The notes: generated by a model from the letters alone, not told the origin. A stretch of 5,673 nt of DNA from DASXMX01 sp036495445 (GCA_036495445.1 DASXMX010000020.1:1-5673); one strand, 5' to 3'. Shown: positions 1 through 5,669, counted from the first letter of the stretch. Program-made: numbers and translations.

Positions 1-1445
1 TCGACTTCGCCGCGTTGGAAGTCGAGGGGTTCGCTGCGGAGGGATTGCTTGGGGGGCAGCAGGTCGCGGCCGTAGTCGCGGTTGACGATCAGGCGGTAGG
101 CATCGAGGTGGCCGAAGTAGAACTCGCGGAGGGCCGGGTCGTCGCTGTTCTGCACGCCGTACGGCGGGCTGGTCGGATCACACGGGAGCCAGCCCCACGG
201 GGCGCAGTAGAACTCGCACCAGTCGTGCATGTCCGAGCCGATGCGCTTGGTCTCCCACCCGCTCTGCCATCGGGCGGGAATCCCCGCGGCCCGGCAGAGC
301 GTGATGAAGAGCATCGCGTGGACGCCGCAGTCGCCCGAGCGGCTCTTGATCGCCTTGCCCGAGAGGCTCGGGATCGTGCTGTATTCCTCCTCGGAGCAGT
401 AGGCGATGTTGTTGCTGACGTAGTGGAAGATCCGCCGGGCCCTGGCCAGCGGGTTGGTCTCGTCGCCGACGATGCGGGCGACGGTCTCCTTGATCTTCGG
501 CGTAAACAGGATATGCGGCGGGCGCTCGCCAACATCTCCCTCGTTGTAATTCGCCGGGAGCGGCCTGGCCTTCGCGTCGTCCAGGATCGGGTAATACGCG
601 CTACACGTATATTCGAAGACTTCTTCGAATGTCATCGCCTTGGGCGGGTCCGCCACGCGCTGCTCGAAGTAGATCGTCCGCTGCGCCGCCCCCTCGCTTG
701 GCGGGTTCCCCTTCGACGGCCCGGCCAGCAGCTCGTACGCCGGCGACGTGCGGACGAGTTTCACGTCCTTCTGCTGCCGATACTCCTGCGGGAACGGCAG
801 CCACACGCGCACGAGCGCGCCGGGCCTGAACCCCGGCGCATCGGCCGGCACCGTGAGGCGGTACGTGATGCGATACCGCATCGGCACGACCTCCGCCCCG
901 CCGCCCGCGTTCGCGGCGGCGATCACGCGGGCCAGGTGGTCCTCCAACCGCCATGCCGGCCGTGCCTCGGGCGACGTCGTCCGACGGCGCTTCGCCTCCT
1001 CGCAGAAGCGGAGCAAGTTCGCCGGCTCGCGGTTGAAGTAGACGATGCGCCCGTCGATCGAGCGATACTGCAGTTCCCCCGCCTTTCGCCACCGCTCGAT
1101 GTCCTCCGCGGTGACGTCCGGGATCGAGCGCTTCACTTTCGCCAGCATCTGGTCCCCGTCGGTCGTGTACGCCGAGCGCACCCGGCCGATCACGTCCAGC
1201 AATTCGTCGGCGGCCCGGGGATCGGCGGGCTTCTCCTGATCGAGCAGTTCGATCGCCTTCGTGAATTCGCCTCCCTCCATCAGTTCCCGGGCGCGGACGA
1301 TCGCCGCGTCCTGCGACGTAAACGCGATCGATGCCCCGGCCGGCTGGGTGGAAGGCTCGGATATCGCATCCGCATTTAATAACGTGGGTGTCACGAATAC
1401 GAGTATCGCGATCAGCCCGCCCGAATAAAGTCCCAGACGCCGCAT
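1..1445 (-). CDS. Secreted transglutaminase-like (papain-fold) protein, C-terminus cut by window edge
   Basis: The minus-strand reading frame is open from the ATG at 1445-1443 to the left edge, giving 481 residues without a stop. Residues 1-27 form a Sec signal peptide: MRRLG, a hydrophobic core, and an Ala-Asp-Ala site at 25-27 for signal peptidase I. A mainly helical stretch follows to about 180, then a beta-rich part starting near Met189 (MRYRITYRLTVP, then VWLPFPQEYRQQKDVKLV), as seen before the catalytic core in exported bacterial transglutaminase-like proteins. The core, about 312-430, has the expected triad: Cys373 in GDCGVHAML, His407 in MHDWCEFY and Asp423 in CDPTSPP. Such proteins hydrolyse or cross-link amide bonds (protease or transglutaminase type); the substrate is unknown. 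A GGGAG at 1450-1454, four bases before the ATG, supports the start. It is divergent from the pseudopilin gene. Only a C-terminal tail appears to be missing. The fold is near certain, the exact activity is not. Confidence 0.9.
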   Translation of the reverse strand, partial: MRRLGLYSGGLIAILVFVTPTLLNADAISEPSTQPAGASIAFTSQDAAIVRARELMEGGEFTKAIELLDQEKPADPRAADELLDVIGRVRSAYTTDGDQMLAKVKRSIPDVTAEDIERWRKAGELQYRSIDGRIVYFNREPANLLRFCEEAKRRRTTSPEARPAWRLEDHLARVIAAANAGGGAEVVPMRYRITYRLTVPADAPGFRPGALVRVWLPFPQEYRQQKDVKLVRTSPAYELLAGPSKGNPPSEGAAQRTIYFEQRVADPPKAMTFEEVFEYTCSAYYPILDDAKARPLPANYNEGDVGERPPHILFTPKIKETVARIVGDETNPLARARRIFHYVSNNIAYCSEEEYSTIPSLSGKAIKSRSGDCGVHAMLFITLCRAAGIPARWQSGWETKRIGSDMHDWCEFYCAPWGWLPCDPTSPPYGVQNSDDPALREFYFGHLDAYRLIVNRDYGRDLLPPKQSLRSEPLDFQRGEV

Positions 1446-1890
1446 GGATCTCCCGAGTAGCAGGGGTCGAAGCGCGGTTCCCCGAGTGTGAGGTCGGGCG
1501 CGGCGGTTCAGGTCTCCGGCCCCGCCCCAACATCACCAATCACGTCATGGAGTTTCGGTGAATCGATCGGTTTGATCAAGTCGTCGTCGCGGCCGGTTGC
1601 GGACCTCAGCCGGGCGTCGGCGGCGTCGGCGGCGTCGGCGGCCCGAGCTTTCGCCTTCGCGCATCGCCGGCATCGTTCACTGTCTCGGCGCCTGTCAACA
1701 TTTCCATTCGTTCATCTTAATCCGATCTTATGAGTCTGCCGGACCAAACCTTCGCGCAACCAAACGAACGTCTTGCGGGACGGTTGCGGCAAGCTCGATC
1801 TTGCCCGGTGTTCGATCCTCGGTTGAATCGACGAACGGCGTCGGTCAGGGTGGTTGGACACGCATCGAATGGAATCCGCGGGAAGTCGTA
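1446..1890. other. Divergent intergenic region, 445 bp, no gene seen
   Basis: This stretch separates the start codons of the transglutaminase-like gene (minus) and the pseudopilin gene (plus), so it should hold both promoters. I see no protein-like reading frame: frames running through it translate to low-complexity Arg/Ala/Ser-rich sequence. It holds a GC-rich tandem repeat (1613-1642) and, just beyond, an AT-richer island at about 1691-1735, the likeliest promoter area. No clear -35/-10 pair stands out; TTCCAT (1702-1707) and TCTTAT (1726-1731), 18 bp apart, are a weak candidate for plus-strand transcription. If that is right, the pseudopilin mRNA has a leader of roughly 150 bases. Confidence 0.6.
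1613..1642. repeat. Short tandem repeat, 3 x GGCGTCGGC plus partial copy
   Basis: Three perfect copies of the 9-mer GGCGTCGGC (1613-1621, 1622-1630, 1631-1639) are followed by GGC at 1640-1642. The repeat is non-coding as far as I can tell and lies between the divergent starts. Perfect short GC-rich repeats like this are prone to slippage, so copy number may vary between strains. A regulatory role is only a possibility. Confidence 0.85.
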
Positions 1891-2757
1891 ATGAAACAGC
1901 GAAAGGCGTTTACTCTCGTCGAATTATTGGTTGTCATTGGTATCATCGCGTTGCTTATCGCGATCTTGATGCCGGCTTTGAGCAACGCTCGCGCCCAGTC
2001 CCAACAGGTCGCGTGCCTCTCGCAGCTTCGGCAGATCGGCCTGGCGTCGATGATGTTCGCCCAGGAACACCAGGGGCACATGCAGCTTGCCGGGTACATT
2101 CAACCCCCCAGCAACTCGGCCACGCCCGCCGGCCTGATCGATCCCGGCATGAGGCGTTACAGCTATTACAAAGACGCCTCGGGCACCGCCCGCCTTCTGA
2201 GCCTGGGCGGGGCGCTGGCGCCTTACCTGGGCCAGCAGATCAACACCACCGACCCGACGATCATGCAGGCCAACACCAATCAAGGCATTGTCCGCAAGGT
2301 GTTCGTCTGCCCCGCCGACCAGGACCCGTGGATGGGCTTCACCGCCAAGGCGTCCGGCTGGACCGGGCCGACGATGTACAACAGCTACGGGTTCAATGAA
2401 GCGGTGCTCGCCTGGCGCGACGCGCCCAACGGCGGGCAAACCTTCAACGAGCTGCGCGGCAACCTGGCGCAAATCCAGCACCCGGCCGACGTGTTCATGA
2501 TGTGCGATGCGCTGCCGCGCAACAATTTTCCCGGCGGATGGCTGACGTTCTTCTCGCACGTCCATGGGGCCACGCTGGAGGAAGCCTATTTCAACCAGAA
2601 CGCGGGCGACGTGTCGATGTTTGACCGCTACCGCCATCACGGCCGGATCAACGTCCTGTACGCCGACGGGCACGGCGACACGCTCAACCTCCCCGCCGTC
2701 ACCGCCACCTACGCCGCCGGCGGCGGGCCGCTCAGCGGGGCCTGCATCATGCCCTGA
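1891..2757 (+). CDS. Type II secretion-like pseudopilin (prepilin N-terminal methylation motif, H-X9-DG C-terminal domain)
   Basis: The protein has 288 residues. A short basic leader (MKQRKA) precedes the class III prepilin signature Phe7-Thr-Leu-Val-Glu11 and a hydrophobic helix to about residue 27. A prepilin peptidase would cut between Ala6 and Phe7 and methylate Phe7; Glu11 is the conserved Glu+5. Position -1 is Ala rather than the usual Gly. After the helix comes the typical segment with Cys42 (ACLSQLRQIG), a mid-protein VCPAD motif with Cys140, and near the C-terminus His249-X9-Asp259-Gly260, the H-X9-DG motif of the planctomycete and verrucomicrobial pseudopilin-like family (formerly grouped around DUF1559). 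The frame is open further upstream, but ATG 1891 is chosen because the leader must be short and a GGGAA lies at 1880-1884. These proteins occur in many copies per planctomycete genome, often far from secretion genes, and their roles are mostly unknown. None of the secretion machinery genes is nearby. Confidence 0.93.
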   Translation: MKQRKAFTLVELLVVIGIIALLIAILMPALSNARAQSQQVACLSQLRQIGLASMMFAQEHQGHMQLAGYIQPPSNSATPAGLIDPGMRRYSYYKDASGTARLLSLGGALAPYLGQQINTTDPTIMQANTNQGIVRKVFVCPADQDPWMGFTAKASGWTGPTMYNSYGFNEAVLAWRDAPNGGQTFNELRGNLAQIQHPADVFMMCDALPRNNFPGGWLTFFSHVHGATLEEAYFNQNAGDVSMFDRYRHHGRINVLYADGHGDTLNLPAVTATYAAGGGPLSGACIMP

Positions 2758-2774
2758 GTGCATCATGACCCCAA

Positions 2775-2800
2775 GGCGTGCGAGATCGTCGCCACACGCC
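2775..2800 (+). terminator. Possible weak terminator hairpin after the pseudopilin gene
   Basis: GGCGT (2775-2779) plus GCGA (2780-2783) can pair with TCGC (2789-2792) and ACGCC (2796-2800), giving a nine-pair stem with a three-base bulge and a GATCG loop. It starts 18 bases after the pseudopilin stop. The following sequence (AGATGAAATCTTTATG) is AT-rich but has no proper T-run, so this is at best an imperfect intrinsic terminator or an mRNA 3'-end stabiliser. Confidence 0.3.
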
Positions 2801-2828
2801 AGATGAAATCTTTATGATTGACACAATA

Positions 2829-2856
2829 TTGCCAGACGCCGCGCCGTTATTAGAAT
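2829..2856 (+). promoter_or_regulatory. Candidate sigma70-type promoter for the PKD-like gene
   Basis: TTGCCA (2829-2834) and TAGAAT (2851-2856) each match the -35 and -10 consensus at five of six positions, with a 16-bp spacer. Transcription would start near 2863, leaving a leader of about 47 bases that includes the hairpin at 2881-2897. The region is clearly AT-richer than its surroundings. A perfect TTGACA at 2818-2823 is also present but is 27 bp from the -10, too far to pair with it. The downstream immunity-like gene would probably share this promoter. Confidence 0.4.
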
Positions 2857-2878
2857 AGTGGGAACAGGTTGGTCGCTA

Positions 2879-2897
2879 GCGCCGGCGTTGCGCCGGC
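2879..2897 (+). repeat. GC-rich hairpin and direct repeat next to the ribosome binding site
   Basis: GCGCCGGC occurs twice, at 2879-2886 and 2890-2897, separated by GTT. Because GCCGGC is its own reverse complement, the two copies also form a hairpin: GCCGGC (2881-2886), loop GTTGC, GCCGGC (2892-2897). The strong Shine-Dalgarno GGAGG begins three bases later at 2900. The hairpin could protect the 5' end of the mRNA or modulate ribosome access; it could equally be a fragment of a dispersed extragenic repeat. Confidence 0.6.
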
Positions 2898-2909
2898 ACG
2901 GAGGAGATC

Positions 2910-3722
2910 ATGAGCACGCCGCGTCGTCGGTCCCATTCCCAGTTTGCACCCGCCCTGCTTGAATCGTTGGAAGATCGCCGGTTGCTCTCCGTCGCGGTGC
3001 CGGCGGCCGGTGGCAATTCACCGGCGCTGATCTCGCCCATTCCGATTCCGATCGCGAGCACCGGCACGATCCTCACCGGCACGGTCATTCATGCCGAGAC
3101 GAACCAGCCGTTCCGCGCCGTCATCGGCACGATTCACGGCCTGCCCGCGCTGCCGACGGGATACACCCTCCAGGGCACGATCAACTGGGGCGACGGCACG
3201 CCCACGTCCCCGGCCCAGTTCGTCCCGCAGCCCAACGGCGTGATCGACGTCCTCGGCGCTCACACGTACGCCAACGTCGGAACCGACGACATCGGCGTCG
3301 TCGTAACGGCCGCGCCGCCCGCCGGTTCGCTGGCACCGGTGAAGCTGATTGGCGTCTTCCACAGCAAGGCCACCGTCATCGCCCCCAACGGTGGCGTGAC
3401 GCTCAACGAAACCGTCGGCGTGCCGTTCACCGCGAACCTGGGCATCTTCCACTCCAACCTCTCGTCGGTGACGATGACCGCCCTCATCTCCTGGGGCGAC
3501 GGCACGCGATCGGTCGGCAAGATCGTCGCGCTGCCGACCGCCGGCCCGATCGGCGGCTTCGCCGTCTACGGCAGCCACTCGTACGCCTCGACAGGCAGTT
3601 ACGCCGTCCACATCGTCGTCATCTCGTCAACCCCGTCGCCGACGGCGACGACGCCGATCGCCATCGTGGCGCAGCTCGACAGCGTCATCGACGTGCTGCC
3701 GCCGTTCCCGACGACCGTTTGA
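2910..3722 (+). CDS. Secreted surface protein with LEPR-XLL-like N-terminus and two PKD-like modules
   Basis: The protein has 270 residues. The basic N-terminus (MSTPRRRSHSQF) leads into LESLEDRRLLS at 17-27, a variant of the planctomycete LEPR-XLL motif found at the start of exported, often large and repetitive proteins. No classical hydrophobic signal core is visible, as is usual for this group. The rest is low in charge and rich in Thr, Val, Ile, Pro and Gly. Two modules of the same plan follow: a P-F segment (67-68 and 172-173), then Trp-Gly-Asp-Gly-Thr beginning at Trp93 and Trp195 (102 residues apart), then a [SA]H-[ST]YA segment and a final strand (GVVVT; AVHIVV). The WGDG and HxY pattern is typical of PKD and related Ig-like folds, used for adhesion or carbohydrate binding. 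No enzyme domain, dockerin, PEP-CTERM or membrane anchor is seen. GGAGG at 2900-2904 supports the start. It may be co-transcribed with the next gene, 29 bases on. Confidence 0.8.
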   Translation: MSTPRRRSHSQFAPALLESLEDRRLLSVAVPAAGGNSPALISPIPIPIASTGTILTGTVIHAETNQPFRAVIGTIHGLPALPTGYTLQGTINWGDGTPTSPAQFVPQPNGVIDVLGAHTYANVGTDDIGVVVTAAPPAGSLAPVKLIGVFHSKATVIAPNGGVTLNETVGVPFTANLGIFHSNLSSVTMTALISWGDGTRSVGKIVALPTAGPIGGFAVYGSHSYASTGSYAVHIVVISSTPSPTATTPIAIVAQLDSVIDVLPPFPTTV

Positions 3723-3751
3723 CATCCGACGCGGAGAGGGAAGGACGGCCG

Positions 3752-4228
3752 ATGCTGTTCGGGCGCATCTTCAACGCCAAACGCTGGAAGCCCCAGAACG
3801 CGGCCGCGTGCGCGTATCTGCGGAAAGGAAAGCTCCTGCTGCACGGCAGCTCGGTCACCCAGATCGGCAACTTGGATTGCCCGCCGTACCAACTCCTGCC
3901 GGGCGAAATCTCCGACGAGCAACTGGGCGCCGCGCTGCTGGAAATCCTGTCGATCGCCAAGGCCGCCCCGCCGCCAAGCGATTTGGCCGCCGAGCGGCAG
4001 AAACTCTTCGCCACCGCCAAGGTCCGCTCCTGGAAGCAGCTCAACGACGGCGCGGCCTACTGCCACATCGGCATGACCCCCAGCGAGATCACCCTCATCC
4101 CCACCCGCAACGAAGGCCAGGGATTCTCCCATCTTCCGGATCAGGGAATCACGCTGCCCGCGGCCTGCACGCCGAAGCAACTGGGAGCAGCCGTGCGCGA
4201 CGGGTTTTGCCGTTGCACCAGTTCCTAG
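3752..4228 (+). CDS. CdiI/DUF1436-like immunity protein (tentative)
   Basis: The protein has 158 residues from ATG 3752, preceded by a purine-rich AGGGAAGGA (3736-3744) seven bases upstream. The frame also contains a TTG at 3719, but that lacks a placed ribosome site and would add an unlikely leader. There is no signal peptide or membrane helix, so it is cytoplasmic. The layout recalls the DUF1436 family of contact-dependent growth inhibition immunity proteins: an N-terminal strand pair (ACAYLRKGKLLLHGSS, 19-34), a helix after SDEQLGAALLEIL (54-66), a central Trp94, a strand EITLIPTRN (112-120) with GQGF, and a C-terminal helix TPKQLGAAVRDGFCRC (140-155). The repeated QLGAA motif at 57-61 and 143-147 is a notable internal similarity. 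Family members bind and neutralise the toxic C-terminus of CdiA. No CdiA- or CdiB-like gene lies in the window, so it may be an orphan. The assignment comes from memory of the family pattern only. Confidence 0.5.
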   Translation: MLFGRIFNAKRWKPQNAAACAYLRKGKLLLHGSSVTQIGNLDCPPYQLLPGEISDEQLGAALLEILSIAKAAPPPSDLAAERQKLFATAKVRSWKQLNDGAAYCHIGMTPSEITLIPTRNEGQGFSHLPDQGITLPAACTPKQLGAAVRDGFCRCTSS

Positions 4229-4231
4229 TCC

Positions 4232-4295
4232 GTAGGGTCCGCGTTAGCGGACAGAACCTGTCCCAGGGAACACCTCCCCGTCCGCTGAAGCGGGC
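4232..4295 (+). repeat. REP-like pair of hairpins between convergent genes
   Basis: GTAG (4232-4235) is followed by a perfect hairpin, GTCCGC (4237-4242), loop GTTA, GCGGAC (4247-4252). A second hairpin lies at 4280-4295: GTCCGC, loop TGAA, GCGGGC, with one G-T pair. Between them TGTCCC-A-GGGAACA (4259-4272) is a near-palindrome. A GTAG tetranucleotide at the foot of a short hairpin is the hallmark of REP elements mobilised by RAYT transposases; two hairpins sharing the arm GTCCGC fits a paired unit. Neither hairpin is followed by a T-run on either strand, so a standard intrinsic terminator is less likely, although the position between convergent stops would suit one. Confidence 0.5.
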
Positions 4296-4304
4296 CCTGC
4301 GCGC

Positions 4305-4952
4305 TCACAGCGGTCCCGAGTCATCGTCCGCGCCCTTCGGTCGAGCGACTTCGAGTCGCTGCCAGTACGCGGAAATGCGTTTGGCGCGGAAAAAGAGAAA
4401 CAGCCCGGCGGCGAACTGCACACCCGCCTTGATCAATGGGGGGAAGAAGGTCCCGCCCGGCATGGCCGCACCGCGCCAGGCGAACGTCGCCGCAAGCTCG
4501 GGCAGGGCTGACAGAGCGAGATACGCCCCCACGATCGAGAAGGCCACCGCCTGTAATCCGTGGGACGACCCCGAAGCGGTCGGGACGTTCGGGTTGGCCG
4601 TGACCGGGGGCAGTAGCCACGCCGCGATCCGGACGGCCTTCAGCGTGAACCAGGCGCCGAAGCCGGCATATCCCATCAAGTAAATCGAATAGAGGATGAA
4701 CCCGGAATCCGCCCTGCTCCAGAATCGAGGCACTTGGACGGCAAACGAGACGAAGTACCCAATGATCGTCAGCGCGTTCAGGAGCAGGTAGATCCCGAAC
4801 AGGCGCACCGCGAGCGCGGCGACATCCCCGCGGGTAATGCCAGACGTCAGCCCCGTCTCACGCGCGGTGGGAACCAACGGGTCGGCGTACGGGATGGCCG
4901 CGGGGGTTTCGGTGGCAGTTGTTACCGTGAGATCGTTCGCGTCGCCGGTCAT
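4305..4952 (-). CDS. Hypothetical four-helix inner membrane protein
   Basis: The protein has 215 residues. I do not recognise the family. A polar N-terminal tail of about 43 residues (rich in Thr, Ala and Pro, with IPYADPLVP at 20-28) precedes four predicted membrane helices at about 45-70, 84-104, 133-157 and 171-188. A basic, polar tail (RAKRISAYWQRLE, then an Asp-rich end) follows. Arg50-Leu-Phe-Gly in helix 1 and Gln179-Phe-Ala-Ala-Gly-LFLF in helix 4 match corresponding positions in the product of the neighbouring upstream gene, so the two look like diverged paralogues. The start is supported by GGAGAGGT at 4961-4968, eight bases from the ATG. The gap to the upstream stop is 35 bases, consistent with one transcript. 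No enzyme motif is visible; a role in transport, sensing or envelope function cannot be assigned. Confidence 0.85.
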   Translation of the reverse strand: MTGDANDLTVTTATETPAAIPYADPLVPTARETGLTSGITRGDVAALAVRLFGIYLLLNALTIIGYFVSFAVQVPRFWSRADSGFILYSIYLMGYAGFGAWFTLKAVRIAAWLLPPVTANPNVPTASGSSHGLQAVAFSIVGAYLALSALPELAATFAWRGAAMPGGTFFPPLIKAGVQFAAGLFLFFRAKRISAYWQRLEVARPKGADDDSGPL

Positions 4953-4987
4953 CGCAATTCACCTCTCCCTTTCAGGTCCTCGGAACG

Positions 4988-5536
4988 TCATCGTCGATCC
5001 GCCACGGGCAGGCTTGAAGAGAGCCGCCCGGAAAACAGGAACAAAAAGAGTCCGAGTGCCAATTGCCCAATTGTCGTCGGCAACGCGCCCACCAGCCTGT
5101 GGGCCGAGAAGAGGCCGAGCAGCGGCTCCATCGACCACAGAACGATCACCGCACCGGCGGCCGACAGCACGACGACCGACCATTCCGCCCCCTCAATCGA
5201 CGCCACCGCCGCGCGCCGCAACGGCCGGCCGAGGAATCGCGGGCCGCGGATCACCAGCAGCAATCCCCAGGCGACGTACCCGAACACAATCAGACACGCG
5301 CATCCGAACCCGAAGTCCATCTGGCCCCAGCCATCGAACCCGCCCTGCAGGACCTCGGCCATCGGCCGCCGGCACTCGACCAGCGTGCAGGCCCCGATCA
5401 GCCGGAGCACGATCCCGCCGACGAGAAACCCCCATGATGCGGATCCCGTCATCACCGCGTCATTGGGAGTCGCCACGCCCGCATACGGGACGGGTTCCAC
5501 CTGTCGTGGGGATTGCGATAAATCCGGATGTGACAT
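4988..5536 (-). CDS. Hypothetical four-helix inner membrane protein, paralogue of the next gene
   Basis: The protein has 182 residues and no family that I can name. A polar N-terminal tail (about 34 residues, containing PVPYAGVATP) is followed by four predicted membrane helices at about 35-53, 76-96, 119-138 and 153-170. Arg45-Leu-Ile-Gly in helix 1, a short SMEPL segment ending helix 3, and Gln158-Leu-Ala-Leu-Gly-LFLF in helix 4 align with RLFG, SALPEL and QFAAGLFLF of the 215-residue protein encoded downstream. The loop between helices 2 and 3 is basic (RGPRFLGRPLRR, 97-108), which by the positive-inside rule puts it, and both termini, in the cytoplasm. A GGGAG lies five bases before the ATG. 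It is likely the first gene of a two-gene operon. Cysteines at 50, 55, 79 and 81 fall in or near helices 1 and 2 and are not matched in the paralogue. Confidence 0.85.
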   Translation of the reverse strand: MSHPDLSQSPRQVEPVPYAGVATPNDAVMTGSASWGFLVGGIVLRLIGACTLVECRRPMAEVLQGGFDGWGQMDFGFGCACLIVFGYVAWGLLLVIRGPRFLGRPLRRAAVASIEGAEWSVVVLSAAGAVIVLWSMEPLLGLFSAHRLVGALPTTIGQLALGLFLFLFSGRLSSSLPVADRR

Positions 5537-5561
5537 GAGGGCTCCCGTGTAATTTGGGAAC

Positions 5562-5579
5562 TGCGACGAAACGGTCGCA
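5562..5579 (-). promoter_or_regulatory. Six-base-pair hairpin or operator-like dyad upstream of the membrane gene pair
   Basis: TGCGAC (5562-5567) and GTCGCA (5574-5579) form a perfect inverted repeat around a six-base centre. It lies 26 bases upstream of the ATG at 5536 and overlaps the predicted transcription start of the candidate promoter at 5579-5607. It could be a repressor dyad or a leader hairpin. It is short and could be chance in GC-rich DNA. Confidence 0.35.
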
Positions 5580-5607
5580 ATGTAGAGCGGGTACCACTCA
5601 TCGGCAA
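5579..5607 (-). promoter_or_regulatory. Candidate sigma70-type promoter for the membrane gene pair
   Basis: Reading the minus strand, TTGCCG (5607-5602) and TACATT (5584-5579) match the -35 and -10 consensus at four of six positions each, with an ideal 17-bp spacer. The key A2 and T6 of the -10 are present. Transcription would begin near 5572, about 36 bases before the ATG. The -35 box overlaps the edge of the large palindrome at 5604-5669. The match is modest and untested. Confidence 0.33.
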
Positions 5608-5669
5608 CGCTGGGTCGCCGCTTGCGGTTTCGCGCCGGGCGCGCCGCTCCAACCGCGACCCAGCGTTGC
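5604..5669. repeat. Large nested palindrome (15-bp perfect outer arms)
   Basis: The outer arms GCAACGCTGGGTCGC (5604-5618) and GCGACCCAGCGTTGC (5655-5669) are perfect reverse complements. Inside, GCGGTT (5624-5629) pairs with AACCGC (5651-5656, sharing two bases with the outer arm), and CGCGC (5631-5635) pairs with GCGCG (5639-5643) around a CGG loop. The whole 66-bp unit could fold into a long hairpin or cruciform. No T-run flanks it within the window, so a simple intrinsic terminator is not indicated on the minus strand; the right flank is cut off four bases later. A dispersed extragenic palindrome or small non-autonomous element is a reasonable reading. Confidence 0.8.

Noticed and set aside
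15..1379. Long open frame of 454 codons on the plus strand
   Set aside because: It is antisense to the transglutaminase-like gene, whose frame has a signal peptide and intact catalytic triad. The plus-strand translation is Arg/Val/Ala/Asp-rich with no recognisable domain, as expected for a shadow frame in GC-rich DNA.
1597..1890. Upstream in-frame extension of the pseudopilin (98 extra residues)
   Set aside because: A prepilin leader must be short for the peptidase; the extension starts with a run of Arg encoded by the tandem repeat and has no ribosome site of note.
1924..2766. 280-codon minus-strand frame opposite the pseudopilin gene
   Set aside because: Shadow frame: low-complexity Gly/Val/Arg/Ala translation, opposite a gene with clear family motifs at both ends.
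2818..2823. Perfect TTGACA as the -35 box of the PKD-like gene promoter
   Set aside because: No acceptable -10 lies 16-18 bp downstream; the TAGAAT at 2851 is 27 bp away and pairs better with TTGCCA at 2829.
3018..4180. Minus-strand frames opposite the PKD-like and immunity-like genes
   Set aside because: They overlap each other and the better supported plus-strand genes, and show no domain or credible start region.
4237..4295. Bidirectional intrinsic terminator between the convergent genes
   Set aside because: The stems are good but neither is followed by a T-run in either direction, so I list the element as REP-like and leave termination as an alternative.
4734..5552. 272-codon and smaller plus-strand frames opposite the membrane protein genes
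   Set aside because: Translations are Arg/Pro/Ser/Thr-rich without domains, while the minus strand gives two coherent four-helix proteins with ribosome sites.
5452..5652. 66-codon minus-strand frame at the right edge
   Set aside because: It runs through the palindrome, the candidate promoter and the start of the 182-residue gene in another frame, and has a composition typical of non-coding GC-rich DNA.
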